Notes under the pieces: generated by a model
Seen by the model: the letters and a program-made list of their open reading frames with translations, nothing else
The model's database searches: none
What the model was told of the DNA's origin: nothing
Shown: positions 58,766-64,000 of the stretch, piece by piece
How positions within the stretch are numbered: position 1 is the first letter of the stretch
Layout of the letters: the number at the start of each line of letters is the position of its first letter
Source of the DNA: Myrica gale
Taxonomy: Eukaryota; Streptophyta; Magnoliopsida; Fagales; Myricaceae
Assembly: GCA_963930655.1 (NCBI GenBank)
Contig: OZ005615.1
Location: forward strand, 15,518,001-15,582,000
Reading direction: 5' to 3'
DNA: 64,000 bases
Position numbers and translations under genes: made by a program

Positions 58766-58808
58766 CTTAAGACGAAAAATACCCGGAGGACCAAGTTGGG
58801 ATGATGCT

Positions 58809-59450
58809 CAATCTCATTAATGACAATGAATAGTTTACAACGTTTTTATACTTTTTGAGTGTTGTCTGATTTTATGTTTTCTATGAATTAATCCCACTGA
58901 TCACATAAATCAGTTCCATATTTGGACTACGTTCATCTCATGGTACGTTATACAGATGCTAGTGATTGAGATATTATGAATATTCATTCATTGATAACTC
59001 ATCACTATTCGAATTGAGGGCATAATTCTAGCGTACTCAACTACAACAGTGATATCCACGCGAAGGTAAGTGATCTTAGTTTTTTAAAACTCAAATGAAA
59101 TATAGCATGAATTAACACCGAAACAATTCAAAAGCACTTATATTTATTTTTTGAAATGAAGAATTCAAACAAAAGATGTATAAGGAATTATATGAAGCCC
59201 TAAAAATATTGACCATGAAAGTTAATTTGGAAAAAAGACTAAAGGATAGGAATAACCCTTCTTCATGCTGCAACTAAGACTAATTGTAATTATGAGCCAA
59301 GAAATGCATGTAGTAAGCATAAGGATAATCTTAGTTAAATTAAGCTTGCAAATTATCCACTCATGTGCATATTTCTATACCCATCATATCCTTGACTTCG
59401 AATATTCTAAATAGTAAAAGTATGAAATGATAAGACAATTGATCTTTTTT
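58809..59450. other. AT-rich flank right of the large MULE
   Basis: I see no genes or clear repeats here. Confidence 0.3.
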
Positions 59451-59905
59451 TTAAAGTTGATGCAACAGTATCTTTAGCATGTATAATAGCAATAAACCGT
59501 CCAACACAAAACCTTCTTTGACACTAAACCTTAAATCAAGAGTAAGTTTCTCTCTTTTGGACTCATCTCGGACTTCGTCTACAATGATACAAAATTTTAC
59601 ATCTTCATTTCTTCCAGAATTGCAATTCGAACATTTGTGACTCATTTCTTCAAGAATTGCAATTCGAACATATGCAAAATCTACATCTAAAACATGGATT
59701 AAATATATTTGCTATTTTGTGATTCATTTTTTAAGGCAACCTCATTACCTTGATCATTGTATGAGGCTACCAGTTTTCTCATTTATCATCTCAATAAAAT
59801 TATCTCAATTTTTGGAGTTCAAGTTTTCATTTTGTCCTCTAAAAGTACAGGCTTAAAATGTCAGAAATCGAACAATATCTATAGAAGCCTTAAGCAACAT
59901 GAGCG
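59451..59905 (-). pseudogene. TTF-type hAT transposase fragment
   Basis: Two islands on -: LKASIDIVRFLTF and CTFRGQNENLNSKN ... DNFIEM (about 59905-59770), then DVKFCIIVDEVRDESKREKL (about 59605-59545). Both are conserved motifs of TTF/DUF4371-type hAT transposases, in the right order. The second island holds the conserved DE-rich segment near a catalytic Asp. Stops separate them. Opposite strand to the hAT at 28296. Confidence 0.8.
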
Positions 59906-61411
59906 AATAAATGTGTTGTGGCTTATTCATTAATTCTTCACAAGCTTTGGTAGCAATATTGTGGGGAGAACTAAAATATTTGTAGACATGAGCAACGAAA
60001 GCACATGTTCTTCTGTCGTTAACTTTTTATATTGAGTTCCTATGGACAACCCTAGAGGGGTGATTTGAATTCTATAAAATTTCTTGCTAAGATATTACAA
60101 TAAAAGTCATTAAAACAATGCTTTTAGGACTATGCATGTTAAGGCACAAAGAACAATACCTCTCAATCAATCAAATCAGAAGAAATGATTTAACCCCTTA
60201 TTAAAAGAAACAAATAACAACCAATTATAAGAGAGATGAGATCAAATGTAAGTGAAACCAACCGCTTATACGCCGGTCGAAGTGGTATTACATGGCTATC
60301 ATTATACCTTGTCTTCAAATGGGCCGTGACAGTTGTGATTTTGATTTTTAAAAAGGGATAAATGCCTGCGGTATACAAGAAAATCAATGTAGTACCTGTG
60401 TTTCCAAAATGATAAAATCAGTCCTCTTATTCACTAACTCGTTTGCCGATGGTCCTTTCTCCTCATTTCGTTCACTGTATCGTCGGGACATAAACCACCT
60501 AAGCCCTAAATGCCACATGTCTTCTGCCTCTGCCACAAAAGCCATTGACTAGTCATGAAAAAAAAAAACAAAAAAACCCAGCTCCCGAAATCCTCTGTAA
60601 CCCGCGTGACCCACTGACCCTGAAAGCCATTTTCTCAAAAGCTTCCCACTTCTCCGCGCACTAGTCGTACCCATTTTCTTCAAAATCTCCCTCCAACGTT
60701 GAAGCTTCTCCTCTGGTTCTTAGTTTCGTCTACCATCTTCTTTGGTTTGTGCGTTTTTTCCGTTCCCCATCTTCTGGTATTGTAACCGAATATTCCAAGC
60801 ATTCAACAACTAACAGACATGGCTTATCTTGGCTTTTGAGCTGTGTTTGGGTTGTTGGTTTTCAATGTAACCTCATGTCTTGTTGGCTTTTGTTATGATA
60901 GGATCATGTCTTCAATGTATGGCTTATCTTGGCTAAATTGTTTAGCATCATGAGTTCATCACCTTGCAGTGAAGATCTCTCAATAGGGTAAATATCCAAG
61001 ACCACCCATAAGATATCCAAAGTTCTTTCATGTTTTTGCTATAAGTTGTACCCCTGACAGGAGAACATAATAACACCCTGGCATCATAACTTCATGTAAA
61101 GGTGTCGCTACTACTTCACGGCAATGCTACCCATTGGCAGAAAACGTATCATGTTGAAGAAAACACTACCACAAGTCACACGAGTTACAAAAAATGCGAA
61201 TAGATGCTTGCTTTGATTTGAGAACTAGAGTTAATCTTCAGTAGCAATTTAGGGCTAGGTCTAGGGATGCTTGTAAATGGAGATACAAAGGAGATTAAAG
61301 GATTTGGTGATTTTCTTCAAGGGAAAATAAGTTAGGGTTCGAAGCCATTCAATCAAGGTTAACCAAATTTTGATAGGCAAAATGCGTGCGAGGTTTAGTT
61401 CTTGGTTCAGT
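59906..61411. other. Unassigned AT-rich sequence
   Basis: 60360-60560 (cctgcggtat, gtcctcttattc, ggtcctttctcc) resembles one arm of a MULE/foldback TIR, but no inverted partner is visible. Nothing else supported. Confidence 0.3.
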
Positions 61412-62643
61412 TCAACATCTTCGAAAGTCCTTCATCTTGAAAGCTCTCTGCTTCTTAGGAATAAGAAAAATGAAGGTTACATTCAAACTTCTAACGAATC
61501 TCCCCTGCTGAGCAAACTCATTTAACATAGACAAAACATCCCCCTTGACCACCTCCCAACAAGATTGGAAGAATGTTAAAAAGAAACCATCCAGTCCTAG
61601 TGTCTTATCCCCATTAAGACTCCGAACCACTCCAGTCACCTCATCCTCATCAAAAGGCATCTATAACCAATCCATATCAACCCTGGAAATAGAATCAAAC
61701 TCCAAATCATCCAAAAGGAGCCTTTAAGAGAAAGGTTCCTTATACAAAAAGCTATAGAAGATAACAATCTCCTTAGAAATAACAGTGGGGTCCTCCACAA
61801 TCACTACCTCCACCTTCAAATGGAGATGGAATTCAACCTCCTATTAGAGTTACTCACTCGATGGAATAACTTAGTACATCTATCTCTCTCTTTAAGCCAA
61901 AGAGTTTGGGACTTCTGCCTCCAATTTATCTCCTCCATCTCAATCAAAAGATTCAACTCCCTAGTCACCATCAACTTTCGCTCTGTCCTCTCCTCATCAA
62001 GGATCCCTCCCTCATCCAACCAATCCAACGAAGATAACTCATTCAACAAACTAAACACCTCCTCATTCCACAATTTGATATTCTGCCTCAAAGCCTTCAA
62101 TTTGAATAAAGCACAAAACTAGGAGACCCCGAAAACTCAAAGGACATTTACCACTCCCTTACCTTATCCACAAACCCTTCCTCCTTAATCCATATGTTCT
62201 CAAAACGAATAGGCTTCTTACCACCCCCAATCTGCCACTCTCCAAAAAATAAGAAAATGATCCGAGAGCACATGCGTAGCCTTTTCTGAGAAAGCTCAGG
62301 GTACTAGGCTTCCCAACAAGGGCAAAAAAAGGAAGCGATCAATCCTGTACCAAGACTAGCAGGACCTATTGTTGGACCAAGTTAAAAGACCCCCCATAGC
62401 ACTCTCATTCCCGCTTAAACCCGAGCGTTCACTTGGGAAACGAGTAACATTAAAGCGGCCTCCAATACACCAAATAAAATTCCACCAAGCAAAAACACCC
62501 CCCAACTCCTCCCATAAAAATCTCTTATTACCATCATCATTGGGACCATAGACCCTAGAAGACCCATTGAACCCCCATCCTCAACATTCTTAAGAACCAT
62601 CGATACAGAGAAATTGGCCACAAACGAATTCACCAACTCCAGA
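61412..62643 (-). pseudogene. L1-type LINE fragment (endonuclease, linker, start of reverse transcriptase)
   Basis: On - from right to left: endonuclease remnants (VLKNVEDG; further on TWSNN, RIDRFLF, SDHF); the linker (LNLLIEMEEINWRQKSQTLW, FHRVSNSNRR); and the reverse-transcriptase opening PFDEDEVTGVVRSLNGDKTL ... GLDGFFLTFFQSCWEVVKGD ... FIFLIPKK. The catalytic FADD region is missing at the left. The 5' part is cut off by the LTR at 62644. Many frameshifts. Confidence 0.88.
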
Positions 62644-64000
62644 TGTCACGCCCCGAACGCTAGCTAAACGAGGCTAATGACAGCCGCGAGCATTCCCGGC
62701 ATGGGACGCTCAAGCGTACTTACTACTATACTTGCAGCGGAAATGACATTGATGCTTCAATGTTAAAAAGAAGCCTTATAATGCTAGCGTATAACGTACA
62801 TAAGAACATACTTTCCATCGATAACTCAAGGTAGTTAAAACATAGTCTCAAAATATCAACCAGTTTAAAACCTTAACTTACTAAGCCAAATAAAACCCAT
62901 GACCACCACATCACGGAGGCTCATGCCGGCTTTTAGAAAAATTAGCTAAATCTTCTCTAACGTTAGCAAACAAGAGAGACATTTCATCAACCCTTCTCCT
63001 AGGGTTCAAGGTCCTCTTCTTAAGATTCCACCCCTGAAACACCATCTGGAATGATACAATTTAAAACTGTGAGTCGAAAGACTCAGTAAGGAATTATAGC
63101 TAAAAACATGGGTTTGAAATCGTAAGCATGCACTTGAACTTGAAATCATAGTCATGTAAACATAATGCGATGCATGCCTGATCATGAATCATGATGCATG
63201 TATATGCCTCATGTTGCATATGCACATGCACTTGCTTTTGAAAACATCATTTGTACTTATAAAGCTCTTGCTTTGGAAATCTTATGGGCTACTTGAGCTC
63301 CATTTACCCCTGGCATCAGGGTTGTGCGTTCCCGTTGGAACTGTCCCCTATTTCCCTTGGGGACCTTACATATGGTCGAGCTAGCACACCTTCTCTCATT
63401 TGTCCTTCAGTGGCTAGACACGACTCTTGGAGGTTCACACCTTCTTGCAAGCATCCTTCAGTGTGATTGCACATACCTCCCGGACTACCCATCCTTCTTG
63501 CAAGCATCCTTCGGTATGGGTGTCCTAGGTGACATCCACCCTTCTCGTAAACGTCCTTCGGTATGGATGCACCTTCTTGACTTGGTACGGTACCGACCGA
63601 CTTGGGTTCGTTAATTAACTTGTCATAAAGTAGCATAAAAATGGTACTTTCATTTGCATAAAAATGTCTGATTTCTCATGAGGAAAATAAATGCAAATGA
63701 TCATGATGCATTCATGTCGTGCTTGGTAGTGTCATGCTTGATATATCATACTTGATATGCTTATTCATAACATTCTTCATGCAGTGTATCATTCCAGTTT
63801 TGTAAAGGTTTTTCACTTACCTTCGCTTGCTTGAGTATCGAACGTCTCGTTACCTACAATGAGTCGTACTATTGTTATTCATAGGAAATTCATAGGTTTA
63901 CTAAACGTATAGAGTAATCAATACATTACAATCATCCAAGGTATGACTTAAAATCTTTCCATGTCCTAGGCCTTCAATCTAGGATCCACTCAATATCAAA
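62644..64000 (-). repeat. Tekay-type LTR in reverse, continues beyond the window
   Basis: On -, its 3' end GTTCGGGGCGTGACA is at 62644. The last about 1.35 kb of the LTR are visible: TGTATCATTCCAG at about 63043-63055, the hairpin near 63070, the gaaggat repeat block and CTGGAATGATACAC at about 63787. Closer to the LTRs at 1 and 8386 than to those at 37354 or 41840. Whether it is solo or part of a full element is outside the window. Confidence 0.9.

Larger units (their letters stand above)
20788..58808 (+). mobile_element. Large ancient MuDR-like MULE, now split by many insertions
   Basis: About 335 bases at the left end (20788-20955 joined to 22279-22445) recur inverted at the right end (58808-58774 joined to 56465-56158). 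Between them lie a MuDR-type transposase on + and a GRF zinc-finger ORF on -, converging. Long TIRs and two convergent genes are the MuDR plan. Removing the nested insertions leaves roughly 6-7 kb, a normal MULE size. Ends are approximate; ATTAATG occurs at both outer flanks (about 20733 and 58816), a partial match to the expected 9-bp duplication. Alternative: two separate related MULEs in opposite orientation. Confidence 0.6.
56158..58808. repeat. Right terminal inverted repeat of the large MULE, interrupted
   Basis: 56158-56465 plus 58774-58808 is the inverted counterpart of the left TIR. It is split by the hAT at 56466. Confidence 0.7.

Noticed and set aside
58547..58820. Pro/Gly-rich overlapping ORFs on both strands
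   Set aside because: They translate the ccggt-rich subterminal repeats of the hAT element.
60360..60560. A further MULE or foldback element
   Set aside because: One arm resembles a TIR, but no inverted partner or duplication is visible in the window.
62644..64000. Full Tekay element in reverse
   Set aside because: Only LTR sequence is visible; nothing supports an internal region within the window.

Overview
The window is nuclear DNA of a flowering plant, most likely a eudicot; nothing visible fixes the species. The evidence is the mix of plant-type transposable elements (Tekay chromovirus, Athila, Sirevirus, Tork/TNT-like Copia, MuDR-like MULEs, hAT, plant L1 LINE) and a captured fragment of plant eIF4B. 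I found no intact host gene, tRNA, rRNA or CRISPR. It reads as a deep nest of transposons, probably heterochromatic.

Layout. (1) 1-2665 is a Tekay-type LTR cut by the window start, followed by a primer-binding site and an intact 1501-residue gag-pol (2813-7318). (2) 7555-8385 plus 11490-13454 looks like an older Tekay-type LTR split by 8386-11489, an LTR almost identical to the first and flanked by ACAAT on both sides. (3) 13455-19811 is a Sirevirus-like Copia element with gag but no pol; a foreign LTR fragment (16723-19352) interrupts it. (4) About 20788-58808 appears to be one ancient MuDR-like MULE with long terminal inverted repeats, a broken transposase on + and a GRF zinc-finger ORF on -. 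Many later insertions have blown it apart: a second MULE in its left TIR, an LTR fragment, a solo Copia LTR in its SWIM region, a hAT that itself holds a MULE inside a MULE, a Copia element (30601-54080) holding an Athila element (33825-50816) holding two solo Tekay LTRs, and an eIF4B-carrying hAT in its right TIR. (5) 58.8-62.6 kb holds a hAT transposase fragment and an L1 LINE, both on -, cut at 62644 by a further Tekay-type LTR that leaves the window.

Most insertions are supported by exact target-site duplications: ACAAT, TCAAT, CTTGA, GCAAT, AGAGT and CTCTA for LTR elements; TTAATTTTG, AAGATTAAA and TTATTTTTA (9 bp) for MULEs; CTCAAGAC/CTTAAGAC (8 bp) for a hAT.

The most unusual signal is three sets of short palindromic cassettes with a TCGA core, each shared by two unrelated transposon families: TGTCGACA pairs (Tekay LTRs and a Copia LTR), GCTCGAGC units (Athila LTRs and one Tekay LTR), and GGTCGACC units (Sirevirus LTR and a 443-bp MULE). 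The Tekay LTRs also carry a well-formed candidate intron whose ends are complementary, with one compensatory change in a diverged copy.
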